Part shown: piece after piece, positions 43,882-54,183 of the stretch
How the letters are laid out: each line of letters begins with the position of its first letter
Numbering within the stretch: the stretch's first letter is position 1
Assembly: GCA_963810305.1 (NCBI GenBank)
Contig: CAWEMY010000016.1
Location: forward strand, 124,001-188,000
Source: JACDCA01 sp963810305
GTDB taxonomy: Bacteria > Acidobacteriota > Vicinamibacteria > Vicinamibacterales > 2-12-FULL-66-21
DNA length: 64,000 nucleotides
Reading direction: 5' to 3'
Translations under genes and position numbers: made by a program
The notes under the pieces: generated by a model
Told to the model about the DNA's origin: nothing
What the model saw: only the letters and a program-made list of their open reading frames with translations
Databases searched by the model: none

Positions 43882-43913
43882 GGTTCATCGTTCAGAGTTC
43901 ATAGTTCATCGTT
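43870..43913. repeat. Heptad array family D (GTTCATN) at ilvA/glgP junction
   Basis: Five exact-period heptads, GTTCATG, GTTCATC, GTTCAGA, GTTCATA and GTTCATC, run from 43876 to 43910 (minus strand ATGAACN). They contain ATG triplets in different frames. One is the glgP start (43879-43881). The ATG of the encoded peptide MNYEL followed by TGA (43892-43894) closes the dehydratase gene. Confidence 0.9.
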
Positions 43914-44881
43914 TGCGTGAGTTGCGCGAAGCGAGCGAGATCGATGTTGCCGCCCGACGCGACGGCGACGACTTTCTTATGGCCCCGCGCGGCAAATTCC
44001 GGTGACAGCGCAGCCGCAACAGCGCAGGCAGCGGCTCCCTCCAGGATCACGTGCACGCGATCGGCGACGAGCCGCATCGCACGCGCGGCATCGTCCAGCG
44101 GGACGACGATCGACGCCTCGACCATGTCCTTCAGCAAGGGCCACATCGTCGGCAGCACCGAGCGGCCGCCGGCGCCGTCGACGAACGACGGCGTCCATCC
44201 TTCGAACGCGCTGGCGCGTCCGGCTTTGAACGAGGTGTAGAGCGGTGCCGCCGTTTCCGGTTCCGCTGCATAGATCTTCACGCCGGGCTTCAGTTCACGG
44301 AACCCTGCGGCGATGCCCGCGAGCAGTCCACCTCCGCCGAGCGGCGCGATTACCGCGTCGACGTCCGGAGCGTCCTCGAAAATCTCCAGCGCGATCGTTC
44401 CGTTGCCGCTGATAAAGGCATCGTCGTCGAACGGATGGACGAAATGCCCGCGCATCCGATCCGACGCATGCTGTTCGACCGTCCGCCAGCATTCCTCATA
44501 CGTCGCCTTCACGATCGTTGCGCCCAGCCGTTCGATGGACCGCAGTTTGGTCTCGGGTGCGGTGTCCATCACCATGACACTGCACGAAGCACCGGCCGTT
44601 CGCGCTGCCAGCGCGACGCCCTGAGCGGCATTTCCGGCACTCACCGTCCACACTCCCTTCGCGAGCTGCTCTCGCGGAAGACGGCGGACGGCGTTCCATG
44701 CTCCGCGGATCTTGAAAGAGCCAATCGGCTGGAGTGTCTCGAGCTTCAGCAGGACGTCCGGGCGTTCCGCCGCGGTCTTGCTTGATGGCAGGTCGAGCCG
44801 CACAAGCGGCGTGCGAAGGACGACGTCGTAAATGTTGGCAGCGGCTTCGCGGATCGTGTCCAGCGAGATGTGTCTGTTCAT
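43892..44881 (-). CDS. PLP-dependent threonine/serine dehydratase
   Basis: A 329-residue fold-type II PLP enzyme. The Schiff-base lysine is in LQPIGSFKIRGAWNAV, substrate binding in TVSAGNAAQGVALAA and the phosphate cradle in APLGGGGLLAGIAAGF. The closing segment VVAVASGGNIDLARF has the expected Ser/Gly. There is no C-terminal ACT domain, so it is the catabolic, short form (TdcB-like) rather than regulated biosynthetic IlvA. It deaminates Thr or Ser to the 2-oxoacid. The last five codons and stop are made by ATGAAC heptads. Confidence 0.9.
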   Translation of the reverse strand: MNRHISLDTIREAAANIYDVVLRTPLVRLDLPSSKTAAERPDVLLKLETLQPIGSFKIRGAWNAVRRLPREQLAKGVWTVSAGNAAQGVALAARTAGASCSVMVMDTAPETKLRSIERLGATIVKATYEECWRTVEQHASDRMRGHFVHPFDDDAFISGNGTIALEIFEDAPDVDAVIAPLGGGGLLAGIAAGFRELKPGVKIYAAEPETAAPLYTSFKAGRASAFEGWTPSFVDGAGGRSVLPTMWPLLKDMVEASIVVPLDDAARAMRLVADRVHVILEGAAACAVAAALSPEFAARGHKKVVAVASGGNIDLARFAQLTQTMNYEL

Positions 44882-44920
44882 TCTCCGAGGGGCGCTGTGT
44901 GCGAAGCCTCATCGTACTAT

Positions 44921-45027
44921 AAACTCCAACGCCTAACTGCTAACTCCTAAGCCGCGCCGATTGACTCCCAACGACTCGCTTAGAAGTTAGAGGTTAGAAG
45001 TTAGAGGTGAGACGTTAGGAGTTTGAC
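44921..45027. repeat. Heptad array family A between divergent genes
   Basis: The left arm CTAACTG, CTAACTC (44921-44951) and right arm TTAGAAG, TTAGAGG, TTAGAAG, TTAGAGG, TGAGACG, TTAGGAG (44980-45021) are inverted around a spacer. The last heptad gives AGGAG followed by TTTGAC and then the ATG of the asparaginase-family gene. It is the longest family A arm in the window (six units). Confidence 0.92.
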
Positions 45028-46155
45028 ATGCCCACACTCACTCGCAGGGACTTCGTGAAAGCAGGAACCGCTGCCAGCCTCGCCGCTGCCGCGCCGAGCA
45101 CGGCATTCGGCCAGGGGCCCGCCGTCTCGACGCGCGGACCGTTTCGTGCCGTCGTCGTGGCCTCGGGGAACGGTCATCAGTACAAGAACGGCGGCGACAA
45201 GACCTGCGTTGAGACGGCGTACGAGCGGATCGTCAAGGGTGAGGATGTGCTCGACTCACTCATCGCCGGCGTGAACATCGTCGAACTCGATCCGGAAGAT
45301 ACCAGTGTCGGCTATGGCGGGCTGCCGAACTCCGAAGGGGTGGTGCAGCTCGATGCTTCGGTCATGCACGGGCCGACCAAGCGCGCCGGTGCGGTGGCGT
45401 CGATCGAAGGTGTCCGGACCCCGTCGCTGGTTGCGAAACGGGTGATGGAGGATACCGACCATCACCTCATCGTCGGACAGGACGCCCAGCGGTTCGCCAG
45501 AGTCATGGGGTTCAAGATCGAAGACGATCTCAACACCGAGCGTTCGCGCAAAGCATGGCTCGAGTGGAAGCGCCGCACCGACCCTCTTCACTACCTGGAT
45601 CCGATCAAGAAGGAAGCAGCGCTCCGCCGGGTCGACGCGGAGATGATGGCGGAAGGCTGGGTGAACCCGAACCACTACTACGGAACGATCAACTGCAACG
45701 GAGTCAACGCCCGCGGTGACGTCTGCGGCGTGACGACGACCAGCGGCCTCGCGTGGAAGATCCCCGGCCGCGTCGGCGATTCGCCGATTCTGGGCGCCGG
45801 GCTCTACGTCGACGGGGAAGTCGGCGCAGCCGGATCGACCGGGCGGGGAGAAGCCAATCTCTACAGCCTGGCGTCCTTCCTGATTGTCGAAGGCATGCGG
45901 CGCGGGCTCCATCCGAAAGACGCTGGTCTCGAGGCGTTGAAGCGGATCAAGGCCAACACGGCGCCGCGCCTGTTGAACAAGCGCGGGGAACCGACCTTCA
46001 ACATCAACTTCTACATTCTGAACAAGAAGGGCGATTACGCCGGGGTGGCAATGTACTCGACCGAACCGAACCGCCCCCGGTTTGCCGTCTGCGACGAGAA
46101 GGGGCCGCGGCTCGAGTCGTCCGAGGGGCTGTTGCAAGGCAACCCCTCCGACTGA
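45028..46155 (+). CDS. Tat-exported N4-(beta-N-acetylglucosaminyl)-L-asparaginase family protein
   Basis: A 375-residue protein. The N-terminus MPTLTRRDFVKAGTAASLAA is a Tat signal (RRDFVK) followed by a hydrophobic segment and an AFGQ cleavage site. The Ntn-hydrolase (T2 family) has SVGYGGLPNSEGVVQLDASVM in the alpha chain. The autocleavage/catalytic Thr lies in GDVCGVTTTSGLAWKIPGRVGDSPI, followed by GAGLYVDGEVGAAGSTGRGE. The family hydrolyses Asn-linked GlcNAc or isoaspartyl/Asn bonds. It is probably periplasmic and a client of the TatAC encoded at 2.8-3.9 kb. Its AGGAG ribosome site belongs to a heptad array. Confidence 0.92.
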   Translation: MPTLTRRDFVKAGTAASLAAAAPSTAFGQGPAVSTRGPFRAVVVASGNGHQYKNGGDKTCVETAYERIVKGEDVLDSLIAGVNIVELDPEDTSVGYGGLPNSEGVVQLDASVMHGPTKRAGAVASIEGVRTPSLVAKRVMEDTDHHLIVGQDAQRFARVMGFKIEDDLNTERSRKAWLEWKRRTDPLHYLDPIKKEAALRRVDAEMMAEGWVNPNHYYGTINCNGVNARGDVCGVTTTSGLAWKIPGRVGDSPILGAGLYVDGEVGAAGSTGRGEANLYSLASFLIVEGMRRGLHPKDAGLEALKRIKANTAPRLLNKRGEPTFNINFYILNKKGDYAGVAMYSTEPNRPRFAVCDEKGPRLESSEGLLQGNPSD

Positions 46156-46157
46156 GA

Positions 46158-47936
46158 TCAGGAACGACGTGACTTCGTGACTTTTCTCAACGTGCGCGAC
46201 ACTGTGCCGGCGACTTTGCCGTCGATGCTCACGATCGCGCGCATCAGGTAATCACCCGGTTCCAGCGTGGCGATGCCGAAACCGCCGAAGACAATGCGGG
46301 CGTCTTCGGTGGGACCTTTCTGCACGTTGCCAGCCGCGGCGCCGCGCGGCTGCGCCGCATCGCTCTCGACAAGCTCGAAGTTCACCGTCACGTTGGCCCC
46401 TTGGGGCACGCCGTAGATTTCGGTAACGCCGACCGCCGTCGTGTCAGTGCCACCGAACTGCAGTTTCGGCGCGAACCCTTTTTCGCTGGTCACCCCGAGC
46501 ATCATGCCGCCGAATTTCAGCGGCGCGGCTTCCTGCAGGGTCGCGACGATGTCGTAATCGACGGTGCCCCCGCCGGTCGCTGTCGTGGCGGCAACCCGAA
46601 CTCGCCACTTCCCTGAAGCGATCGGGAGCGCGGCGGTGACGGGCGATCGTTCCAGTTCCTCCGGCTTCGCACTCCACTGTGATTTCACCGTGCCCTTCTC
46701 ATCGACCAAACCGACGCTCGCAGACGTCAGTTTGATCGACGGATCTCCGGTCTCGAAGAGCGTCACGAGCTTCATGTCTGACGCCCCCTGGCGTGAGATC
46801 AGCCCGACCGCGCGCAACGGCACCTGGGTGAAGGTCGCGGTGGTCGTCAGCATCTCGCGGGGCGTCATCGCTTTCGCAGGTGCGGGCGTGGAGGCGGCGA
46901 CAGCGCCGATCGGCCGGATCAATGCCTTGGCTCCCTCTCGTGCCACTCGGCCGTCGACGCGTTTGACTGCACCCGCGCCGGCGCTGTCCAGCGTGGCGAT
47001 GTAATAAACCGAGGTCTCGCGAGCGATCCTCGTCGCCGCGGCGTCGGAGGCTCCGGTGATTCGGATGTGCTCACCATTGGTGGTGCCGGCAACGTTTTCG
47101 AGCCCCTGCTGCGCCGTCGAAGCGAGTGCCGTATTCCCCAGGCCGTCGGGGTAATACAAGACGTAGACATTGCCGGCCGACGCTCCGGCAGCGGCGCCAA
47201 GCCGCTCGAGATCCACGGATCTGACCTGGCAGACATCCGCGCTCTGTTCCTGCACCGTCGACATCTGCTGGGCGGTCATTGGCGCAAGGCCGGAGGAAAC
47301 GACGACGATCGTGCGGCCGGCGGGAGCATCGGCGAACACCGCCGTCAGGGTATCGAGCGCTCTCTTCGTTCGGCACGCGAGCTCGTTCGACGTCTCCCGG
47401 GCGGTTCCTCCGCCGGCAATCTTCCCGATAGCGCCTTTCAACGACTCGTGATTCGCCGTGGGCGCGATGGTGATCCCGCCGATCCGCAAGCCGATCAATC
47501 CGACACGATCTCGCGGCGTGAGACGGGAGATCAACAGATTGAGAGCGTCACGAACCGGCTGCTCACGTCCAGCGGAGATGCTTTCCTCGTCCAGAAGGAT
47601 CAGGAACTCGCGCGAGTCTGCGGGCGCCGCGGGAGCCGCGCTCGCAATGTTGCTGGCGTAAGGCGGCGGGAGCGAAGACGTGGCGGCAGCCTTCCCGGTC
47701 GTGCCCTCGCTCGAAATCCGGATCATCTTCAGGTCCGTGACCTCACGCTGCCTGCCGTCAGTGCGAACACTGACTTCTTCCTTCTTCAAGTCAATGATCG
47801 GCTCGCCGGCGGCGGTCATGGCGCGGACGATGACGCGGGTGCCAGGCGGGGAAGCCTGACCGGCGGCCGCTGAGCCTGATATCCCGATAACGGCAACTGC
47901 GAGAACGATCGGCAACGACCGCAATCTCATACGCAT
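46158..47936 (-). CDS. VWFA-related secreted protein
   Basis: About 592 residues from the ATG at 47936 (MRMRLRSLPIVLAVAVIG), which has TGAGG 10 bases upstream; the frame stays open to 47984. The signal peptide is followed by IVRAMTAAGEPIIDLKKEEVSVRTDGRQREVTDL and a VWA-like region with a metal-site-like motif EFLILLDEESISAG and AGRTIVVVSSGLAP. The C-terminal half is beta-rich with Ig-like texture. It has the same family style as the protein at 38306, but a different C-terminus. It lies 45 bases downstream of the large BNR protein on the same strand. Confidence 0.8.
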   Translation of the reverse strand: MRMRLRSLPIVLAVAVIGISGSAAAGQASPPGTRVIVRAMTAAGEPIIDLKKEEVSVRTDGRQREVTDLKMIRISSEGTTGKAAATSSLPPPYASNIASAAPAAPADSREFLILLDEESISAGREQPVRDALNLLISRLTPRDRVGLIGLRIGGITIAPTANHESLKGAIGKIAGGGTARETSNELACRTKRALDTLTAVFADAPAGRTIVVVSSGLAPMTAQQMSTVQEQSADVCQVRSVDLERLGAAAGASAGNVYVLYYPDGLGNTALASTAQQGLENVAGTTNGEHIRITGASDAAATRIARETSVYYIATLDSAGAGAVKRVDGRVAREGAKALIRPIGAVAASTPAPAKAMTPREMLTTTATFTQVPLRAVGLISRQGASDMKLVTLFETGDPSIKLTSASVGLVDEKGTVKSQWSAKPEELERSPVTAALPIASGKWRVRVAATTATGGGTVDYDIVATLQEAAPLKFGGMMLGVTSEKGFAPKLQFGGTDTTAVGVTEIYGVPQGANVTVNFELVESDAAQPRGAAAGNVQKGPTEDARIVFGGFGIATLEPGDYLMRAIVSIDGKVAGTVSRTLRKVTKSRRS

Positions 47937-47980
47937 CGGTTCAACCTCAGAGCGGGAACCATCGCCGCGCCCCGCGCGCG

Positions 47981-50900
47981 TCACTTCAGCGAATCGGTCT
48001 TCGAGACCGGCGCGGCGATCGAGAGTGTGACGTTATGTTTGGCCAGCGCGGCGCTGATCGTCCGTCCTTTCGACAGAACGCCGTCCACTTCCGCAACTGC
48101 AGCGGGCACGCTGGTCTTCGCCTCCGTATAGGCGCTTATCGTCGCCTGGGTCGGCCACATCCCGCCCATCACTCCGTTTTTCGCCTGTGCGAGCCGGCTG
48201 ATCGGTGTCGGATCCCCACCACGGCCGCCGCCACCGCCACCACCACCGCCGCGGCCGCCTTGCGGCGGCGTCAACTTCGCTGACACCGCGGACAGCTCCT
48301 TGTTGAACGCTTCAAGCTGCGCTTTGACGTCCGCAGGCACGTTCGTACTATCCGTTACCTGCTTCATGACGCCAGGCATCTGGCGTGTCACCGGCAGCAG
48401 CGACGCAACGGCGTCGTTGGCACGGCGCTGCAGAGCGTGCAGCTCCATCGCCATGTCGTAGAGGCGCCGGCGCTCAACTTCCGTGAGAACGACGTCCTTG
48501 TCGGCAATCACACGCAGCGGCTTGGTGTCCAACGTCTTGCCGTCGACGACGAGCGCCACGTTGTATAGGCCGGGGAGCACGTATGGCCCGGGACTCGCGC
48601 CGCCACCGCCGAAGCCGCCGAACCCGCCGCCACCGCCGCCGCCGGCCGGGCCGCCGCAGCCGGCACCGAACGTATTCTGCTCGGCTGCTGGCCTCCGGTT
48701 CCCGGCGCGGTCGTCGCCGTCTGACTCTGCGCGGCGCTGGCAGGAGCCGCTTGCGCTGGAACGGCGCCCCCCTGACGCCCGGTCGCCAGGCCGGGATCGG
48801 GCGCCGGTAACGGTTGCACGCGCAGGTCCCAGCAGGCGGACTGGATGCCCGGGTTGGTGCTCTTCGAGAGCACCGGACCCGAGATCTCGCGGACTTCACG
48901 TCCGGCGGCATCCGTGATCCGCAGCTTTACTTCTCCAACCTGTTTCCGGTTGAACCAGGACAGCACTGCGGCCTGCGGCGGGTTCTCTCCGAAAAACGTC
49001 TGATCGCCCCAGAACTCGTAGTTGCGATCGCGCGCCGGACGCTGATACCACGCAAACGGCGGCGGCGTGAACAGCCGCGCATCCGCCGTCGTCTGCATAG
49101 CCGCGGCGTACTCCTGGATCGGCTCGAGGTGATCGAGCACCCAGATGGACCGGCCGTGCGTTGCGAGCAGCAGAGCGTTGTCACGAGGATGGATGACGAT
49201 CTCGTCGATACGGACCGTCGGGAGATTTGCCGGTGACGCGCTGCCAGTTGCGGCCGCGGTCGAGCGACACGAAGAGCCCGGTTTCGGTGCCCAGGTAGAG
49301 GACGTCGGGATTCTTCACGTCTTCGGTGAGCGTCCGTGCGATCTGTCCCTTCAGGTTCCCGTTGAGCGGCTGCCAGGTCGCGCCGAAATCGGAGCTGGCG
49401 TAGATATAGGTCTCGTAATCGTTCTGCCGATGCCCGTCGAGTGTGGCGTAGACCGTCCCCTCGGCAAACCGTGAGGGCACGACCTCAGAGATGAACACGC
49501 CCTTCGGAGCTCCCTGGAGCTTGTCGAACACCTTCGTCCACGTCTTGCCGGCATCGCGCGAGACCTGAAGATTGCCGTCATCGGTGCCTGCGTAATAGAG
49601 GCCCGCGCGCTTCGGCGACTCCGCGAACGAGACGATGGCCGGCCAGGCCTGAATGCCGTCATCACGGGAGAAGCGGATCTCACTGCCCTTCACGCCCATC
49701 GTGACGATGTCGTCGCGGCTGGCGCCGTCGGTCAGATCACCGCTGACCGTCGTCCAGGAGATACCGCGGTCGGCCGACCGGAACACCTTGTTGGCCGCTG
49801 CGAAGAGGACTTTCGGATCGTGCGGCGATTGCACCAGCGGGGTATCCCAATGCCACCGCAGCGGCGGTTCTCCCGGGGCCGGCGTCGGACGAACGCTCAT
49901 CGTCTCTCCCGTCACCCGGTCGACGCGGACCATGTTGCCGTCCTGCGATTCACTGAACGCGATGCGGTAGTCGGTGGGGTCCTGCAGGACGACGAACCCG
50001 TCACCTCCCTGAAGCGTGGTCCAGTGATGGTTGGCGATGCCGGCCGCGCCGCGCACCGCGCTCGGGCCGCACCAGTTGTAGTTGTCCTGCATGCCGCCGC
50101 AGATGTTGTACGGCATCGCCATGTCGTAGCTCAGGTGATAGAAGAGCCCGACCGGCAGGTTCGGCACGAACACCCATTTCTTCGACTTGTCGTACGAATA
50201 CGCGAGGCCGCCGTCGTTGCCGATGATCACGTGATCCGAGTTCATCGGATTGATCCAGATGGCGTGATGGTCCGAATGGGTGCGTGAGGCCGCCTGCGTG
50301 TTCATCGTCTTGCCGCCGTCGAGCGACTGGTGGAGATCGACGCCGCCGAGGTAGAGAACCTCGGGATCGTTTGGATCGATCTTTACCTGGCTGAAGTACA
50401 TCGGCCGCGGGTTCGCGTTGTTCACCTTCCGCCAGGTGCCGCCGGCGTCATCGGACCGATAGAGCCCGGTGGGATCGTTCGGATTCAAGGCCTGCTGCCC
50501 GCCACGCCCTCCCTGGGCGCCACCCCCGGCACCGCGGCCCCCACCAGGTTGCGTCGGCCCTTCGATGAGCGCGTACAGGATGTTGGGCCGCCGGCGGTAG
50601 ACGTCCAGCGCGATCCGTCCCATCGGATTGTCGAGGACGCCCCCCTTCAGCTTCGTCCACGTGTCGCCACCGTCGGTGGACTTCCAGATGCCGCTGCCGG
50701 GGCCGCCGCCGTTCATGCAGCACGCGGTCCGGCGGCGCTGGTACGTCGACGCGTAGAGGACTTTGCTGTCGGTTGGATCGATCACGAGATCGTTCGCGCC
50801 CGTGTCGTCGTCGACTTTCAACACCTGCTTCCACGTGGCGCCGCCGTCGGACGTCTTGTAGACGCCGCGGTCTCCGCCGGGCCCCCACAGCGGGCCGGTT

Positions 50901-51407
50901 GCCGCAACCCAGACGTTGTCGTTGTCGCGCCCGTCGATCACGATCCGATTGATATGCCGCGACGCGCGGAGTCCCATGGCCGTCCAGGTCTTGCCGCCGT
51001 CGGTCGACTTGTAGACGCCGTCACCCCACGATGTGCTCTGGCGGTTGTTGGATTCTCCGGTGCCGATCCAGACCAGGTCGGGATTCGACTGTGACACCGT
51101 CACATCGCCGATCGACATCAGCCCCTGGTTCTGGAACTGAGCTTCGAATGTGGTGCCGTTGTTCGTGGTTTTCCAGACCCCGCCATGCGCGGTGGCGACG
51201 TAGAAAATCGCCGGGTTCGCCTCGTACACGGCGAGGTCCGAGATCCTCCCCGACATCGAGGCCGGGCCGATCGCACGGAAATGCAGCGCGTCGAACGGCG
51301 CGGCTGGTGCCGAAGGCGTGCGCCTGCTGCATGCGGCCGGTCAGCGATGTGCCGGCCAGCGTCACAGCCAGTGCGGCACCGGAAACGATCAGGCGCAGAT
51401 GTTTCAT
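47981..51407 (-). CDS. Large secreted BNR/sortilin-type beta-propeller protein, frameshifted
   Basis: About 1130 residues in several frames. The start is at 51407 (MKHLRLIVSGAALAV), a signal peptide. The propeller blades carry Asp-box repeats (VYKSTDGGKTW, VYKTSDGGATW, IWKSTDGGDTW, LYRSDDAGGTW, VFRSADRGISW, LQVSRDAGKTW). A WVLDHLEPIQE segment and a C-terminal domain of unknown function ending APVSKTDSLK follow. Extra single bases near 51301-51303 and 49230-49233 break the frame, plus a net +2/-1 near 48670 in a Gly-rich stretch. The family resembles VPS10/sortilin-like or glycosidase-type propellers. The ligand is unknown; no hydrolase active site was identified. Confidence 0.82.
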
Positions 51408-51452
51408 GAAGACTCCAGGCATACGAATGGATCGGGATTATACCCGCGCGCC

Positions 51453-51974
51453 TCAGGGGATCGAGAGATCGACGTGAAGAACAGCGCGCCCTTCTTCGGT
51501 GTGCAGCTGCAGACCGGTGACATATTCCAGAAGATCGGCTGCGCCACGATCGGCGGCGATGATGGCGCGAAGATCCACAAGGATGCGGTCGCCGTCGAGT
51601 CGGACGCCGGGAGGCAGCATACCCGCGATCGGGAAGGCGGCGGTTGCCAGGCCGAAGAGCCCGCCCATGGTCGCCATTCGCAAGACGAGAACAGGCGAGG
51701 CAGGCAGTTCCGGCTGGCGTTCGATCTCCAGTCGCACAGTTATGGATGGCAGCAGGCTCGCCCGGGGCGCGACGCGGACAGAGAACGCATCGCCCGACGT
51801 CGGGTGGACGCGCACCTCGCGCACCGGACCGCCAGGGCGCACCGCCGATGCGACGATCTCGTTGATCAGCCGCTCCGACACCGGCACGGTCGCGGAAATC
51901 CTGGTACCGCCGAGATCGCGGAAGCCGGTGGTTTGAAGATGTCGTAGGATTTCGAGAAAAGATTGGTTCGGCAC
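51453..51974 (-). CDS. Hypothetical protein, unknown family
   Basis: A 173-residue protein. The N-terminal part is polar, with ISATVPVSERLINEIVASAV, and is followed by alternating beta-strand-like segments (REVRVHPTSGDAFSVRV, ITVRLEIERQPEL). A hydrophobic stretch MATMGGLFGLATAAFPIAGML lies in the middle and RILVDLRAIIAADRGAADLLEYV near the end. It vaguely resembles lipid-binding LmeA/DUF2993-type proteins, but no firm motif was seen. It is divergent from the TPR gene that starts at 52025. Confidence 0.55.
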   Translation of the reverse strand: MPNQSFLEILRHLQTTGFRDLGGTRISATVPVSERLINEIVASAVRPGGPVREVRVHPTSGDAFSVRVAPRASLLPSITVRLEIERQPELPASPVLVLRMATMGGLFGLATAAFPIAGMLPPGVRLDGDRILVDLRAIIAADRGAADLLEYVTGLQLHTEEGRAVLHVDLSIP

Positions 51975-52024
51975 AAGTGAGCCAGAATTAGAGTCTACGG
52001 CTGAAAGATATTCGAGGAGGAATC

Positions 52025-53638
52025 ATGCACCCCCGGAACCTGCTCTCAGTTCTCGTGTTGTCGGCCAGCGTCGCCTCCGCGCAGACCACCGCTCCAGCAT
52101 CCGCACGAAACCGGGCAGCCGCCTCAGAAGCTCGGCCAGGTCAGCTTCGCGACGTCGTGCGACCCGAAACTGGGTCCTGATTTCAACCGGGCCGTTGCCC
52201 TGCTGCACTCGTTCTGGTTCGGAGCATCGGCGGCGGCGTTCACGGCGATCGCCGAGAAAGATCCGTCCTGTGGCATGGCCTGGTGGGGCGTGGCGATGAG
52301 CCGATGGGGCAACCCGTTCGCGCCGGCCCGACCCGGCCGGTTGCGCTCGAAGGAAGGCGGGCACCGCGATTGCCAAGGCGATCGCGGCGGGTGCAAAAAC
52401 GGATCGCGAGCGCGGGCTGATCCAGGCGGCCGCGACGCTCTTCGCGGACTTCGAAACGGTGAACCATCGCGACGCGCACGGTCAACTACGAGCGCGCGAT
52501 GGAACGGGTCTACACCCAGAACCCGGGGGATCGCGAGGTTGCGGCGTTCTATGCGCTTTCAGTCAACCAGACGGCACTTCCGAGTGACAAGACCTACGCG
52601 CAGCAACTGAAGGCGGCGGCGATCCTCGAGCCGATCTTCAAGGAACTGCCCGATCATCCTGGCGCCGCTCACTATCTGATTCACGCCTACGATCATCCGG
52701 CGCTCGCCGAGCGGGCACTGCCCGCCGCCCGCAACTACGCGAAGATCGCCCCCGACGCGCCGCACGCGCTGCACATGCCGTCTCACACGTTCACGCGTGT
52801 CGGCTACTGGCAGGATTCGATCGACACCAACCGCGCGTCAGCGGAGGCGGCCCGCAAGGCGAATTCCGCCGCCGAGATTCTTCACGCGCTCGACTACCAG
52901 GTCTATGCGTATCTCCAGACCGCGCAGGATCGCGCCGCCCACGCTGTGATGGGAGAGCTGTCGAAGATCGTGGCCGCAGTGAATACCGCCGAGCAGTACG
53001 GCCAGGTGGCGTACTACGCTGAGGCGTCCATCCCCGCGCGCTACGCGCTCGAACGCAGCCAGTGGAAAGAGGCGGCCGCGCTCAACGGGCGGACGACGAC
53101 GTTCCCCTACATTGACGCGATCACCCACTTCGCGCGCGCCGTCGGCGCGGCGCGCAGCGGCAACGTTACCGCCGCCAAAGAGGACGAGCAGAAGCTTGCG
53201 ACTCTTCACGCCGCGCTGGTCGAGAAGAAGGACGAGTACTGGGCACAACAGGTCGCCATCCAGCAGAAGGCGGCTGGCGGGTGGATCGCGTTTGCCGACC
53301 AGCGCAAGGACGAAGCCCTGCTGTCGCTCCAGGAGGCGGCGCGGATGGAAGACGGGACCGACAAGTCCGCCGTCTCCCCGGGTCCGCTCGCCCCCGCGCG
53401 GGAGCTGCTCGGCGAGATGCTCCTCGAATTGAAGCGCCCGAAAGAAGCGCTGACCGAGCTCGAGGCGGTCATGAAGAAAGAACCGAACCGCTTCCGCACG
53501 CTGTATCTCGGCGCCCGCGCCGCGTCCGCTGCGGGCGACCAAGCCAAGGCGAAGAAGTACTACGCCGCCCTGGTCAAGATGTGCGCGGCCGGCGACGGCG
53601 ACCGACCGGAGTTGATCGAAGCACGAAAACAAATGTGA
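52025..53638 (+). CDS. Secreted TPR-repeat protein, N-terminal region frameshifted
   Basis: The ATG at 52025 has a perfect GAGGAGG ribosome site. It opens a signal peptide MHPRNLLSVLVLSASVASAQ. The frame then breaks several times between about 52110 and 52490. The segments LGQVSFATSCDPKLGPDFNRAVALLHSFWFG and AEKDPSCGMAWWGVAMSRWGNPFAP appear in other frames. From 52499 the frame is clean (ERVYTQNPGDREVAAFYALS, HPGAAHYLIHAYDHP, HALHMPSHTFTRVGYWQDSIDTNR), ending in TPR units (PARELLGEMLLELKRPKEALTELEAVM). The conserved His-rich middle is typical of a secreted TPR family in this phylum. The function is unknown. Confidence 0.75.
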
Positions 53639-53655
53639 TCCCGCCGCGGGGGACG

Positions 53656-53907
53656 CGGCGGAACCCCGTCAGATCCCTGGCGCCTCGGCCTACGCCCGGA
53701 AATCGCGCCTACGGCGCTGGCCTTTCGATGCGCCCGCGGCTCGGGTATCCCGAAGGCCGGTAAGGGATCGGTTGGGCAGAGCGACTATACGTATGACATT
53801 GGCGAATCTACTCCGCGGACGGTTGGTACGCCTGCGGCACGATTTTCAGAACTGACGCAGCGGGCTGGCCGCATCGCGCCAGGAATCTGACGGGATTCCG
53901 CCGCATC
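53656..53907. repeat. Degenerate large inverted repeat, arm 1 and junction
   Basis: Plus-strand sequence from 53656 reappears, diverged but alignable, on the minus strand at 56122-56088 and 54183-53860. Landmarks shared by both arms are GGCGCCTCGGCCTACGCC, CGGCTCGG, GGATCGGTTGGGC, TGGCGAATC and GGCTGGCCGCATCGCGCC. A second copy of the unit's start (GCGGCGGAA, CCCGTCAGAT) lies inverted at 53867-53904. There is no intact gene; minus-strand open frames across this region run into the intron and are spurious. Confidence 0.7.
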
Positions 53908-54183
53908 ATTCGCGGCCGGACCTCTTGATTGCAGCCGTTGCCAACGAATCTATTAGCGTTGCGCTCCCGCCACTCCGCCGGCGAGAGCGCGTCAGGTCCG
54001 CGGCGCGATGCGGCCAGCCGGCAGCGTAGCTCGAAAAACGAACCGTAGGCGTTTCCACCGGCGAAGGCAGTGATTCGCCACCGACGCACGAGTGGCCCCT
54101 TCGCCCAACCGATCCTCGCAAGACATTCGAGATAGCCGAGCCGGAGCCGCCATCGTAAGGCGTGCGCCGAAGGTTCGTTTTTC

